NCBI RefSeq assembly: GCF_007004645.1
Contig: NZ_ML660019.1
Coordinates: 1,198,437 to 1,262,436 of the forward strand
Source of the DNA: Aliiroseovarius halocynthiae
Lineage (GTDB): Bacteria; Pseudomonadota; Alphaproteobacteria; Rhodobacterales; Rhodobacteraceae
DNA length: 64,000 nt
Reading direction: 5' to 3'
Shown here: positions 40,137-48,884 of the stretch, piece after piece
How the letters are laid out: each line of letters starts with the position of its first letter
Position numbering within the stretch: position 1 is the stretch's first letter
The notes under the pieces: model-generated
Database searches by the model: none
What the model was told of the DNA's origin: nothing
The model's input: only the letters and a program-made list of their open reading frames with translations
Translations under genes and position numbers: made by a program

Positions 40137-40239
40137 TTCTCTGCCGGTTCATTATGTGATCCGACATTGGGTGGCCAGCCTTTAAAGACACGTGTTTCGG
40201 GCAGCAAAAGCGTAGAAATACTTGGCAATCGGAAATAAT

Positions 40240-40253
40240 GTTGCGAACGCAAC
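40240..40253. promoter_or_regulatory. inverted repeat in the TRAP-operon leader, possible operator
   Basis: A 6-bp perfect inverted repeat with 2-nt spacer, GTTGCG-AA-CGCAAC, lies about 160 nt before the dctP start in a 274-nt intergenic region that otherwise shows nothing I can name. The size and symmetry suit a dimeric repressor site, but no regulator gene is adjacent. Confidence 0.35.
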
Positions 40254-40410
40254 GAAATTTGACTACAAAAATTTCAGCGACAGGATCAACAAAGCCGACC
40301 GCGTGGTCAAAAAAGCTTGCACGAGTCAGCCGAGCCTGTTTGTATTGACGCCAGTTGCCGGGGCGGGTGCCCGGGCAGTTGACACACACTCGCGTTTGGG
40401 AGGAAGCGAA

Positions 40411-41448
40411 ATGAAATTTACCATGAAAGCCACATTGGCAGGCGCCTTTGCATTGGGGCTGAGCGCCACCGCCAGCGTTGCACAGGACGTCACGCTGCGC
40501 TGCCAGCACTTCCTGCCGCCAAAGGGTTCGACCCCGCTTTATTTCATGACACCGTGGGCCGAAAAGATCGAGAAAGACTCGGGCGGTCGCATCAAGGTTG
40601 AACTGTATCCGGCGATGCAGCTGGGTGGTAAGCCGCAAGCGCTGTATGACCAGATCCGCGATGGCGTGATCGACTGTGGCTGGGCGCTGCCTGCCTATAC
40701 ACCCGGTCGTTTCCCCGAAGCCGAAGCATTTGAGCTGCCCTTTATGACTGCGCGCAACGCAGAAGCTTCGTCGAAAGCTGCTTGGGAGTTTTCGGAAAAA
40801 TATCTGATGGAGCGTATGGGCGACGTCAAACTGCTGGCCGTTCACGTACACGGCCCGGGCGTCATTCACAAAAAAGGCGAGCCGGTGATGGCTCTTTCCG
40901 ATTTCGAAGGTCTGAAACTGCGCGGCCCGTCGCGTCAGGCAAACACCCTGTTTGAAACGCTTGGCGCAACGCCCGTTGGCATGCCTTTGCCGACCTTCCC
41001 GGAAAGCCTGTCGAAAGGCGTTGTTGAAGGTGGCGTAATTCCGTGGGAAATCGTTCCGCCGCTGAAAGTGCATGAACTGGCAGACAGCCACACCGAGATC
41101 CCCGGTGACCGTTCGCTGTACAACACGTTCTTTATCTGGGCGATGAACAAAGACACCTATGCTGGTCTGCCGGATGATCTGAAGGCTGTGATCGACGCGA
41201 ACTCGGGGCTGGAAGCCTCGGCTTGGGCGGGCGCGTCCTTTGACAAAGGGGATGTGATCGGCCGCGAGATCGTCGCAGGCACTGACAACAAGATCCACGA
41301 ACTGGATCCTGAACTGGTGGCTGAAATCCGTGCCATGGGCGACAAGCAGGTTGAAGCCTGGGCTGCCGACATGACCTCGAAAGGTTTGGATGGCGAAGGT
41401 ATGGTTGCTTATGCGAAAGAGCTGGTTGCCAAGCACTCGGCCCAGTAA
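40411..41448 (+). CDS. dctP: TRAP transporter solute-binding protein (DctP family)
   Basis: Periplasmic receptor for a tripartite ATP-independent importer, typically of organic acids. The 345-aa protein has a signal peptide (about residues 1-23, ending AQD) and DctP-family features: GGRIKVELYPAMQLGGKPQAL, and the central LRGPSRQANTLFETLGATPV with the conserved Arg that contacts carboxylates. ATG at 40411 after GGGAGGAAG, a strong ribosome-binding site. Followed by a terminator-like hairpin and then dctQ and dctM. Substrate not determinable here. Confidence 0.94.
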   Translation: MKFTMKATLAGAFALGLSATASVAQDVTLRCQHFLPPKGSTPLYFMTPWAEKIEKDSGGRIKVELYPAMQLGGKPQALYDQIRDGVIDCGWALPAYTPGRFPEAEAFELPFMTARNAEASSKAAWEFSEKYLMERMGDVKLLAVHVHGPGVIHKKGEPVMALSDFEGLKLRGPSRQANTLFETLGATPVGMPLPTFPESLSKGVVEGGVIPWEIVPPLKVHELADSHTEIPGDRSLYNTFFIWAMNKDTYAGLPDDLKAVIDANSGLEASAWAGASFDKGDVIGREIVAGTDNKIHELDPELVAEIRAMGDKQVEAWAADMTSKGLDGEGMVAYAKELVAKHSAQ

Positions 41449-41465
41449 TCTGCACCACATCACTG

Positions 41466-41499
41466 CTCCGGGTGGCCTGACCGGCTGCCCGGAGTTTTT
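41466..41499 (+). terminator. intercistronic terminator between dctP and dctQ
   Basis: A stem CTCCGGG/CCCGGAG (41466-41472 with 41488-41494), a structured loop, then TTTTTC. It lies 18 nt after dctP and 57 nt before dctQ, so it probably limits read-through to the membrane genes. Confidence 0.75.
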
Positions 41500-41550
41500 C
41501 TTACGAAGCTGCCAAACAGGTGCAGCACGGGATCAAGAAGGGGGAACGTC

Positions 41551-42135
41551 GTGGCGATCGCGAAATCTGCCGAGCTCCGGGTGGGGCGCATCATGGAATT
41601 CCTAAGCCGCTGGATGGCGTATTCGGGTGGCGCCGTGCTGGTCGCCATTGCCATGACCACAGTGGTCTCAATTATCGGACGGGCGTTGTCGGGCTATGGT
41701 CTGTCGCCAGTCAAAGGTGATTTCGAGATTGTCGAGATGGGCTGCGCCATCGCCGTCTTCGCCTTTATGCCGTGGTGCCAGTTTAAACGCGGCCATGTGA
41801 CCGTAGACATCTTCATCACACGCCTTCCGGAACGTATCCAAGCCTTCCTTGGTTTTATCGGGGACCTCTTCTTGACCGGGGCAGCGTTCATCATCCTTTG
41901 GCGTCTGTGGTTGGGCTTTGGCGAGAAATTCCCCTTCGGTTCGGACGCGTTCAGAACGGCCCTTGGTATGGGTTCGAAGCCTTTCTTTGCAGAAAGCACA
42001 TATGAGCTGGAAGTCCCTTTGTGGATCCCATTTGGCCTGTGCCTGATCGGCGCGGCGTTTTTCCTTGTGGTCGCCGTCTATACGACATGGCGGTCTTTCA
42101 ACTGGGTGCTTGACGGTAAGGAGCAACACGTATGA
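41551..42135 (+). CDS. dctQ: TRAP transporter small permease (DctQ)
   Basis: The 194-aa inner-membrane protein has four helices (about residues 25-48, 60-80, 93-115 and 145-172) and is the small membrane subunit of a TRAP importer. Start GTG at 41551 is preceded by AGAAGGGGG. An ATG at 41593 is a weaker option. It overlaps dctM by 4 nt (ATGA), indicating translational coupling. Confidence 0.92.
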   Translation: MAIAKSAELRVGRIMEFLSRWMAYSGGAVLVAIAMTTVVSIIGRALSGYGLSPVKGDFEIVEMGCAIAVFAFMPWCQFKRGHVTVDIFITRLPERIQAFLGFIGDLFLTGAAFIILWRLWLGFGEKFPFGSDAFRTALGMGSKPFFAESTYELEVPLWIPFGLCLIGAAFFLVVAVYTTWRSFNWVLDGKEQHV

Positions 42136-43484
42136 CCGGCATCGAACTTGCGATCATCGCTTTTGCGCTGATGCTTCTGGCGATTTTTCTGCGCCTTCCG
42201 ATTGGTCTGGCAATGGGTCTGACCGGATTTTTCGGAATTTGGTATATGATGGGGCGTCCCAATGTGACGCTAAGCCAGTTGAAAACTTTGTCCTATGACA
42301 CGTTCTCTAGCTATTCGCTGTCGATTGTGCCGCTGTTTTTGCTAATGGGACAATTTGCGACTAAATCCGGCATGTCAGGCGCGCTGTTCAATGCGGCCTC
42401 GGATTGGTTGGGGCACCGCAAGGGCGGTGTGGCGATGGCTGCGGTTGGTGCCTGTGCCGGTTTCGGCGCGGTCTGCGGCTCGTCGCTGGCGACCGCTTCG
42501 ACCATGGGGCAGGTGGCGCTGCCCGAGATGCGGAAACGCGGCTATTCGGACGCCTTGTCGACAGGGGTTTTGGCGGCAGGTGGCACATTGGGTATCTTGA
42601 TCCCGCCATCCGTCATTCTGGTGATCTATGCGATCTTGACCGAGCAGAACATCGTGAAAATGTTCATTGCGGCGCTGGTGCCGGGCATTCTGGCGGCCCT
42701 CGGGTATATGTTGACCGTGGCCGTGATGGTGCGGATCAACCCCGACAGCGCCACGACGGCGGAACGTGTTCCATATGTTGAACGTTTCAAAACGCTGTTG
42801 TCGATCTGGCCGGTTGTTGTGATCTTCGGCCTTGTGATGGGCGGGATTGCTGGTGACTGGAACTGGTCGAAAGTGGGCGTGCAGGCGCTGTTCACGCCGA
42901 CGGAAGGCGCTGCTGTTGGCGCGGTTGCAACGGGCCTTTATGGTGTGATGACGGGTGGCCTGACCTGGAAAGGCTTTCTGGACAGTGTTCTGGCCACCGC
43001 GCAATCCACTGCGATGATCTTTTTCATTGTTCTGGGTGCACAGATCTTCAACTCGTTCCTGGCCTTCACCCAAGCGCCGCAGATGCTGGCCGATTGGGTC
43101 TCGGCGCAAGGCTATGCACCGCTTCTGGTCCTGACCATGATGCTGATCGCTTATCTGATCTTCGGATGTGTCATGGACAGCCTGTCGATGATCCTTCTGA
43201 CCATTCCGATCTTCTATCCGATCATCGAGATCTTGGACTTCGGCCTGACCCCGGAAGAGGCCGGCATCTGGTTTGGGATCCTCGCGCTGATCGTGGTCGA
43301 GGTCGGCCTGATCACGCCCCCTGTTGGGATGAACCTGTTCATCATCAACTCGATGGCCCGCGACATCCCGATGAGCGCAACCTATCGCGGTGTCGCTCCG
43401 TTCGTGCTGTCCGACCTGATCCGTGTGGTCGTTCTGGTGGCTTTCCCCGGGATCACGCTTTGGCTGGTTGGGGTGTTGTTCTGA
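42132..43484 (+). CDS. dctM: TRAP transporter large permease (DctM)
   Basis: Main sodium-coupled permease of the TRAP importer. The 450-aa protein has about 12 hydrophobic segments; the family motifs include CAGFGAVCGSSLATASTMG, GGTLGILIPPSVILVIYAI and EVGLITPPVGMNLF. Translation is coupled to dctQ. A GC-rich hairpin without a strong T-run follows, then tRNA-Leu. Confidence 0.95.
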   Translation: MTGIELAIIAFALMLLAIFLRLPIGLAMGLTGFFGIWYMMGRPNVTLSQLKTLSYDTFSSYSLSIVPLFLLMGQFATKSGMSGALFNAASDWLGHRKGGVAMAAVGACAGFGAVCGSSLATASTMGQVALPEMRKRGYSDALSTGVLAAGGTLGILIPPSVILVIYAILTEQNIVKMFIAALVPGILAALGYMLTVAVMVRINPDSATTAERVPYVERFKTLLSIWPVVVIFGLVMGGIAGDWNWSKVGVQALFTPTEGAAVGAVATGLYGVMTGGLTWKGFLDSVLATAQSTAMIFFIVLGAQIFNSFLAFTQAPQMLADWVSAQGYAPLLVLTMMLIAYLIFGCVMDSLSMILLTIPIFYPIIEILDFGLTPEEAGIWFGILALIVVEVGLITPPVGMNLFIINSMARDIPMSATYRGVAPFVLSDLIRVVVLVAFPGITLWLVGVLF

Positions 43485-43498
43485 CCAGATAAAATTTG

Positions 43499-43538
43499 CA
43501 CGGGGCAGGGGCGGAAATGCCGTTGACCTTGCCCCGTG
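43499..43538 (+). terminator. GC-rich hairpin after dctM
   Basis: A 9-bp perfect stem CACGGGGCA/TGCCCCGTG (43499-43507 with 43530-43538) and a long loop with a minor inner stem. There is no T-run, so termination is uncertain. It lies 24 nt before the tRNA-Leu gene. Confidence 0.5.
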
Positions 43539-43562
43539 GCTTGGGTATCTCATCCCAACAGT

Positions 43563-43648
43563 GCCCAAGTGGCGGAATGGTAGACGCAGGGGATTCAAAA
43601 TCCCCCGATGGCAACATCGTGTGAGTTCGAGTCTCACCTTGGGCACCA
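43563..43648 (+). tRNA. tRNA-Leu (CAA)
   Basis: An 86-nt class II tRNA. Acceptor stem GCCCAAG/CTTGGGC, anticodon arm GGGGATTCAAAATCCCC with anticodon CAA, variable arm around CGATGGCAACATCG, T-arm GTGAGTTCGAGTCTCAC and encoded CCA. Confidence 0.97.
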
Positions 43649-43701
43649 ACTTCCCGCCGAATTCGTGATCCATGTATGCCGGTGGCCGACCGGAGCATGT
43701 C

Positions 43702-44832
43702 ATGAGCGAAACACCCAAAGATCTCAATCCGTTGAGCCGCGCGGCCGAGCTGTTGCATCATCGTGGAAGGGCGCTGTCCAAAGGTGAGCCGATTGCCCTC
43801 CCGATCACGACCAGCTCGATGTTTCATCTTCCCGGAGATCCAGCAGACAGCCCCGCCTATGGCCGTGTCGACAACCCGACATGGGAGGCGCTGGAAGATG
43901 CTCTGTCTATTTTGGAAGACGCACCATGCGTGGCGCTGCCATCGGGAATGGCGGCGATCTCGGCTGCGTTATTTGCCAGCCTAGGGGCTGGGAAGCGGCT
44001 GTTGGTGCCGTCGGATGGGTACTATGTCACCCGTGTACTGTCGTCTGAGTTTCTGGCCGGTTTCGGGGTAAGCGTCACCGAACGCCCGACCGCCAGTATT
44101 GCCGAAGGTGGGTTTGCTGATTTTGACGTGGTGTTTATCGAAACGCCGTCGAATCCCGGACTGGATCTATGCGATCTTCCAGCGATTTGTGGGCAAGTAC
44201 GCGCGGCGGGCGGGATCACAATCGTGGATAACACCACAATGACGCCCTTTGGGCAGCGCCCGTTGGATTTGGGGGCAGATATCGTCGTTGCCTCTGACAC
44301 TAAAGCGCCGGGCGGCCACTCGGATCTTCTGATGGGGCATGTTGCTACGCGCGATCCTGCGTGGTTGGCCCGCGTCAAGGACTGGCGCAAAATGTCAGGC
44401 TGCATACCGTCTCCCCACGCTGCGTGGGCGCTGTATCGCGGACTTGAAACGCTAGAGCTGAGGTTCTCGCGTATGTGCGACAGCGCCGCGGTCATCGCCC
44501 CGGTGCTTGCTGCGCATCCAGCAGTCAGATCAGCACGCTTCCCGGGATTGCCAAGTGATCCATCGCATAATCTGGCAGCAGCACAGATGGAGCGCTTTGG
44601 TTTCCTGATCGGTCTGGATCTCGGCACAGAGGCCCGCGCCGAGCAGTTTATCAACACCAGCAATTTTCTGCGCCCTGCGACGTCATTTGGCGGTGTTCAC
44701 AGCTCGGCCGAGCGGCGTGCACGCTGGGGGGATGATGTGTCGGCAGGCTATGTCCGCCTTTCTGTCGGCTGCGAGCCGGTCGATGTGCTGATGCAGGATT
44801 TGGTTGATTCTTTGGGGAGGCTGGAGGACTGA
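43702..44832 (+). CDS. Cys/Met metabolism PLP-dependent enzyme (cystathionine lyase/synthase family)
   Basis: The 376-aa trans-sulfuration enzyme of PLP fold type I has SGMAAISAALFASLGAG for cofactor phosphate binding, VDNTTMTPFG with the Asp that contacts the PLP ring, and the Schiff-base lysine Lys201 in VASDTKAPGGHSDLLMG. Members include cystathionine gamma-synthase, beta-lyase and gamma-lyase, which sequence alone does not separate; no adjacent pathway genes help. ATG at 43702, with weak GGAGC upstream; the frame opens 10 codons earlier. A 399-nt intergenic region follows. Confidence 0.88.
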   Translation: MSETPKDLNPLSRAAELLHHRGRALSKGEPIALPITTSSMFHLPGDPADSPAYGRVDNPTWEALEDALSILEDAPCVALPSGMAAISAALFASLGAGKRLLVPSDGYYVTRVLSSEFLAGFGVSVTERPTASIAEGGFADFDVVFIETPSNPGLDLCDLPAICGQVRAAGGITIVDNTTMTPFGQRPLDLGADIVVASDTKAPGGHSDLLMGHVATRDPAWLARVKDWRKMSGCIPSPHAAWALYRGLETLELRFSRMCDSAAVIAPVLAAHPAVRSARFPGLPSDPSHNLAAAQMERFGFLIGLDLGTEARAEQFINTSNFLRPATSFGGVHSSAERRARWGDDVSAGYVRLSVGCEPVDVLMQDLVDSLGRLED

Positions 44833-45041
44833 AGGGTATGTCATATTTCTGTCACATTGTGATTTATCCACGCCTTCCGGACCACTATAGATCAGATAGA
44901 AACCGGCGGTCTCTCTGAATGCGTGTTGTGTATCGGTGGTGGAGGGTGGATTTTTCGTCCAACGCGTGGAAAATAGGAAACAACCTCTAGGCGTAATGCA
45001 ATATCTCAGTTGACCAAAAGGGTAATCTGCATGGTATTTAT

Positions 45042-45062
45042 TTAAGTTTATCATAAACTTAA
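45042..45062. promoter_or_regulatory. perfect 21-bp dyad, probable operator of the Hint-domain gene
   Basis: Arms TTAAGTTTAT (45042-45051) and ATAAACTTAA (45053-45062) are exact reverse complements around a single central C. A 1-nt loop cannot form a hairpin, so this is a duplex protein-binding site rather than a terminator. It lies 170-190 nt before the Hint-gene start, in the AT-rich 399-nt gap 44833-45231. That gap also has a short palindrome TCACATTGTGA (44852-44862) and no gene I can see. Confidence 0.55.
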
Positions 45063-45231
45063 TTCTAAGGTGATTTATTTTGGCTGACGTCGCAGAAATA
45101 CCTGATATTTCATTTCGTCGCAGGTGCCTATTTCTTTTGATCATTTTCACACTTTGGGCATGATTTCCCGATAAATTCCCCTTAGTGAGAGCTGGAAAAA
45201 CAGTTATCCAGCCAAGCATGACGAGTTGTAG

Positions 45232-45933
45232 GTGTCCAATTTGGTACTTCGTGATTTCAGAATTGAGGACGATGTGAGCGTATCGTGGCCGGGGGTGCCG
45301 GTCGTTCGATTGGGCGCGTCTGTGTCGGCGCAAAATGAATCGCGCCGCGCCAAGCTTGGTGGCGCATTGTCTGGGGTTTCAGCGAACACGATGGTCGAAA
45401 CAGATCGCGGTGTCGTGGATGCGCGTAGCTTGAACGCCGGGGATCGCGTCAAAACATTAAAAGGCCGATTTGCGCCAATCCGTTGGGTGGGGCATTCAAC
45501 AATGTCAAAGACCAACAATTCTGCCGCCATTCGATTTGCAGCGCTTTCCGACGGACAATCCGGCGCGCTTCTGACGCCGGGCAGTCTTGTGCTTGTGGAC
45601 CATCCATTTTGTGAAATGCTAACCGGTGAGCCGCAAGTGGTTTGCACAGCAGAGATGCTGGCAGAAGCAGGGCAGGCACAGGCCGATGGCTCTGTATCGC
45701 CATTGATGGTGCACATTCTGCTCGACAAGACCGAGATGATCCGCTGTGGCGATTACTGGGTGGAAAGCCTGATCCCCGAGATTGATCAAATTCGCCGCGA
45801 CGCGCCAGAAGCCGCGCAAGAGATTTTGGATGCCTGCCCTAGGCTGCGCAGTCAGCAGGGGATCGCGTCCTATCTGCGAGACTATCTGGTGATCGATCAG
45901 CGCGAGGCCAGTGTCATTTTCGCGGCGACCTAA
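45232..45933 (+). CDS. Hint-domain (Hint_2) protein
   Basis: The 233-aa soluble protein has a Hint/Hedgehog-intein-type fold in its middle (about residues 45-165): NTMVETDRGVVDARSLNAGDRVKTL, then APIRWVGH and PGSLVLVDHP. In self-splicing members the domain starts with Cys; here the matching region reads GVSANTMVET, with no catalytic Cys, so no protein splicing is expected. Such stand-alone Hint_2 proteins are common in Rhodobacteraceae and unexplained. Start is GTG at 45232, and the upstream region carries a perfect dyad. Its 3' end overlaps the convergent mocA-like gene by 20 nt. Confidence 0.85.
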   Translation: MSNLVLRDFRIEDDVSVSWPGVPVVRLGASVSAQNESRRAKLGGALSGVSANTMVETDRGVVDARSLNAGDRVKTLKGRFAPIRWVGHSTMSKTNNSAAIRFAALSDGQSGALLTPGSLVLVDHPFCEMLTGEPQVVCTAEMLAEAGQAQADGSVSPLMVHILLDKTEMIRCGDYWVESLIPEIDQIRRDAPEAAQEILDACPRLRSQQGIASYLRDYLVIDQREASVIFAAT

Positions 45934-46516
45934 CCGTCTCTTTTTCCCATTCGGCCCAGTCTTCGGGCGTATCGAGATCCAGAACGGCATTCTGTCCGGG
46001 CAATCTATGCAGGGTGACCGGGCTGTTTTGAAGCACGTCCTGGGCCCCCTTGTCGCCGGTTATCGTCATCAGTTGAGTTCGATATGTCATCGGAAAGATC
46101 ACTGGATGGCCGGGGATCCCGTCTTCACTTGCGCCGCGTAAGATGCTTGATCCATCGAATTGCGCCATCATTGCAGACAGATCGTTGGATGTTAGATCTG
46201 GAAGATCACACAGCATGACCATGATCCCGTCAATCTGTGCCGGTATGGCGGCCACCGCTGTGGACAGGCTATGCCCCAGTCCCAATGTCTGATCCTTCAC
46301 CGGAACAACGACAGCCGGAAGCGTTTCAAGAAGCCGTGTTCGTTGGGAGTTTTCAGGAAGCGCCACGAAGGGGGTTACACCAGTCGCTGCAATCATTCGA
46401 ATGCGGTCTTCCAACAGGCTTTTCCCATTTGGTAGCGTCTTCAAAAGCTTGTCTTGCCCCATTCGGCGGGACTGACCGGCGGCCAATAACACCACTGCGA
46501 TATTGGCCGCGGTCAT
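45914..46516 (-). CDS. MobA/MocA-like nucleotidyltransferase
   Basis: The 200-aa protein is of the NTP_transf_3 family: VVLLAAGQSRRMGQDKLL at the N-terminus for nucleotide binding, and GIMVMLCDLPDLT (LCDxP) with metal-binding Asp. Similar proteins transfer CMP to molybdopterin (MocA) for molybdenum-cofactor maturation, often with xanthine-dehydrogenase-type enzymes. Only 3 nt separate it from livM, and it is co-oriented, so it is probably expressed with the liv operon. No molybdoenzyme gene is in the window, so the substrate is uncertain. Confidence 0.85.
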   Translation of the reverse strand: MTAANIAVVLLAAGQSRRMGQDKLLKTLPNGKSLLEDRIRMIAATGVTPFVALPENSQRTRLLETLPAVVVPVKDQTLGLGHSLSTAVAAIPAQIDGIMVMLCDLPDLTSNDLSAMMAQFDGSSILRGASEDGIPGHPVIFPMTYRTQLMTITGDKGAQDVLQNSPVTLHRLPGQNAVLDLDTPEDWAEWEKETVRSPRK

Positions 46517-46519
46517 GGC

Positions 46520-47875
46520 TTACTTCTCTGGGATCAAGCCGCGTGGGCTGAAACGAAGAACCAACAGAAGCACGATCCCCATCGAGAACAGGCGCATATG
46601 CGCAGCGGAATCGATCAGGTGCGTCTTCAGGGCTGATCCATCTTCCATTCCATAGGTCACAACAGACATCAGCCAGTTACCGATAGGCTCCACCTGGATC
46701 CACAAAAACCAGATCAGGAAGGCTCCCAGAACGGACCCCAGATTGTTGCCCGATCCGCCGACAATCACCATGACCCAAATCAGGAAGGTAAATCGCAGCG
46801 GCTGATAGGTGCCCGGCACCAGCTGGCCGTCCAGCGTGGTCATCATGGCACCCGCCAGTCCGCACAGCGCGGACCCCAACACAAAAATCTGCAGATGTCG
46901 TTTGGTCACGTCTTTGCCCATGGCTTGGGCGGCGACTTCATTGTCGCGAATGGCCCGCATCATCCGGCCCCACGGGGAATTCAGCGAAAGCTGGGCCAGA
47001 ATGATCAGAGCAACCAGAACCACAGTGAACAGTGCTGAATAGGACAGCTTTACCGCCAGTGTTGACGCCGTCGTTGCATCCAGCCCAAGACTGTCCGCGC
47101 GGGCGACGAAATCGGCGCTTTGCTGCAGGTCGACCTCGTAAGGAACGGGGCGGGGCAGGCCGATCACGTTCTTCACGCCGCGCGCCATCCAGTCTTCATT
47201 TTTGATGACTGCGATGACAATCTCGGAAATCCCAAGCGTCGCGATGGCCAGATAATCCGAACGCAATCCCAAAGCTGTTTTGCCGACGACCCAAGCTGCG
47301 CCCGCCGCCAAAATCCCCCCGACAGGCCAAGCCAACAGGGTCATATAACCATGTGCTTTATAGTTCTCGGGCCCACCAGGGTTCAGCCCACCAAGATAGC
47401 CGGTTTGTGCAGGGTTGATCGCTTCAACTCCGGCAACACCTGCATCAAAGATGAAGCGATAAAGGAAAAAGCCCACCACCAGCGTGCCAATCGTGGCCAA
47501 GGTGCGATTGCGTCCCGCGGCCATGCGGGTGTTGATCAGCACCGCGGCGACCACGGTCGCGGCCCCCACCAACAAGCCAAATACGATGCCAACGCCGCCT
47601 TGGCTCCAGGCGCCGGGCGTTGCGGGCATCGAAACCAGCACAGTTGCCAGACCACCAAGGGCGACAAAGCCCATGATGCCGACGTTAAACAGGCCCGCAT
47701 AGCCCCATTGCAGGTTCACGCCCAAAGCCATGATGGCCGAGATCAGCGCCATATTCAGGATCGTCAGAGAGGCATTCCAACTGCCTGCAAAGATCCACCA
47801 GTCAGTCGAACCCTGAAGGATGAACAGCAGCGCAACAGCGCCAAACAGAAGCGGTGTACGAAGAGAATAGCTCAT
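46520..47875 (-). CDS. livM: branched-chain amino-acid ABC transporter permease LivM
   Basis: Inner-membrane permease subunit of a HAAT-family importer. At 451 aa it has about 10-11 hydrophobic segments and the BPD_transp_2 pattern, including the cytoplasmic coupling loop SPWGRMMRAIRDNEVAAQAMG. It overlaps livH by 4 nt and sits 3 nt before the mocA-like gene. The N-terminal region has extra helices compared with E. coli LivM, which is usual for the family in alphaproteobacteria. The true substrate may be an amino acid, an amide or urea. Confidence 0.94.
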   Translation of the reverse strand: MSYSLRTPLLFGAVALLFILQGSTDWWIFAGSWNASLTILNMALISAIMALGVNLQWGYAGLFNVGIMGFVALGGLATVLVSMPATPGAWSQGGVGIVFGLLVGAATVVAAVLINTRMAAGRNRTLATIGTLVVGFFLYRFIFDAGVAGVEAINPAQTGYLGGLNPGGPENYKAHGYMTLLAWPVGGILAAGAAWVVGKTALGLRSDYLAIATLGISEIVIAVIKNEDWMARGVKNVIGLPRPVPYEVDLQQSADFVARADSLGLDATTASTLAVKLSYSALFTVVLVALIILAQLSLNSPWGRMMRAIRDNEVAAQAMGKDVTKRHLQIFVLGSALCGLAGAMMTTLDGQLVPGTYQPLRFTFLIWVMVIVGGSGNNLGSVLGAFLIWFLWIQVEPIGNWLMSVVTYGMEDGSALKTHLIDSAAHMRLFSMGIVLLLVLRFSPRGLIPEK

Positions 47876-48882
47876 ACCGATTGCCCCTTGAATAGACCCG
47901 TAGGTTTGAACAGCAGAACGACGATCAGGATCACAAAGCTGACGGCGAATTTATAGTCGGTGGACATCAGCTGGACGAGGCCTGTTGGTTCAAGGCTTTC
48001 GGGCAGCAAATAGACTGCAACTTTCTTCCAGGCGTAGGTGATCGTGACCTCGGAAAACGCAATCACGAACCCGCCTGCGATGGCGCCCAGCGGGTTGCCC
48101 AGACCGCCCACGATGGCCGAGGCGAAGATGGGCAGCAATAGCTGGAAATAGGTGAACGGTTTAAAGGTCTTGTCCAGTCCGTACAGCGTGCCTGCGATGG
48201 TGATCAGGGCAGCGACGATGATCCATGTGATCATCACAACGCGTTCTGGGTTGATACCAGACAGAAGCGCCAGATCCTCGTTGTCTGAAAACGCGCGCAT
48301 GGATTTACCCGTGCGGGTCCGGTTGAGGAACCAGAACAACACAGCAACCACGATGATCGCAGTTACGATGGTGATGCCCTGTGACGTTTTGAAAGCCAGT
48401 CCTTCGCTCAGGCCGGTGGCATTCTTAAAGTCGCGGGCTTTGATGATGAAGCGTTCTCCATCGGCAAAGCGCTGATCCCCCGGTCCAATGATGAAACGGA
48501 CGACACCGTTCATGATGAACATCACACCCATCGAGGCCATGACGAACACAATCGGCTTTGCTTTCACACGACGATAGAACCTATACACGGTCCGGTCTGT
48601 CAGGATCAACAACATCGCCGTGACGACAATGCCAAAGGGCAGGGCCAGAAGGGCGGTCGGCAGCGGGTGAATAGACAGACCCATTGACTGGAACCACCAC
48701 GTAAACAGGATCGTCACCATCGCCCCGAAGGCCATCGTGTCGCCGTGCGCGAAGTTCGAGAACCGCAGGATCCCATAGATCAGCGTGACCCCCAACGCGC
48801 CAAGCGCCAACTGGCTGCCATAGGCGATCGCGGGGATCAGTACAAAGTTGGAAAGCGCGACAAGCGCGTTCAGAAAGTCCAT
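47872..48882 (-). CDS. livH: branched-chain amino-acid ABC transporter permease LivH
   Basis: Second permease subunit. The 336-aa protein has about eight hydrophobic segments and the LivH-type coupling loop GKSMRAFSDNEDLALLSGIN, plus ALGALGVTLIYGILRFSNFAHGD near the N-terminus. Its 3' end overlaps livM by 4 nt, and livF ends 2 nt upstream. Same operon as livG, livF and livK. Confidence 0.95.
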   Translation of the reverse strand: MDFLNALVALSNFVLIPAIAYGSQLALGALGVTLIYGILRFSNFAHGDTMAFGAMVTILFTWWFQSMGLSIHPLPTALLALPFGIVVTAMLLILTDRTVYRFYRRVKAKPIVFVMASMGVMFIMNGVVRFIIGPGDQRFADGERFIIKARDFKNATGLSEGLAFKTSQGITIVTAIIVVAVLFWFLNRTRTGKSMRAFSDNEDLALLSGINPERVVMITWIIVAALITIAGTLYGLDKTFKPFTYFQLLLPIFASAIVGGLGNPLGAIAGGFVIAFSEVTITYAWKKVAVYLLPESLEPTGLVQLMSTDYKFAVSFVILIVVLLFKPTGLFKGQSV

Positions 48883-48884
48883 AC

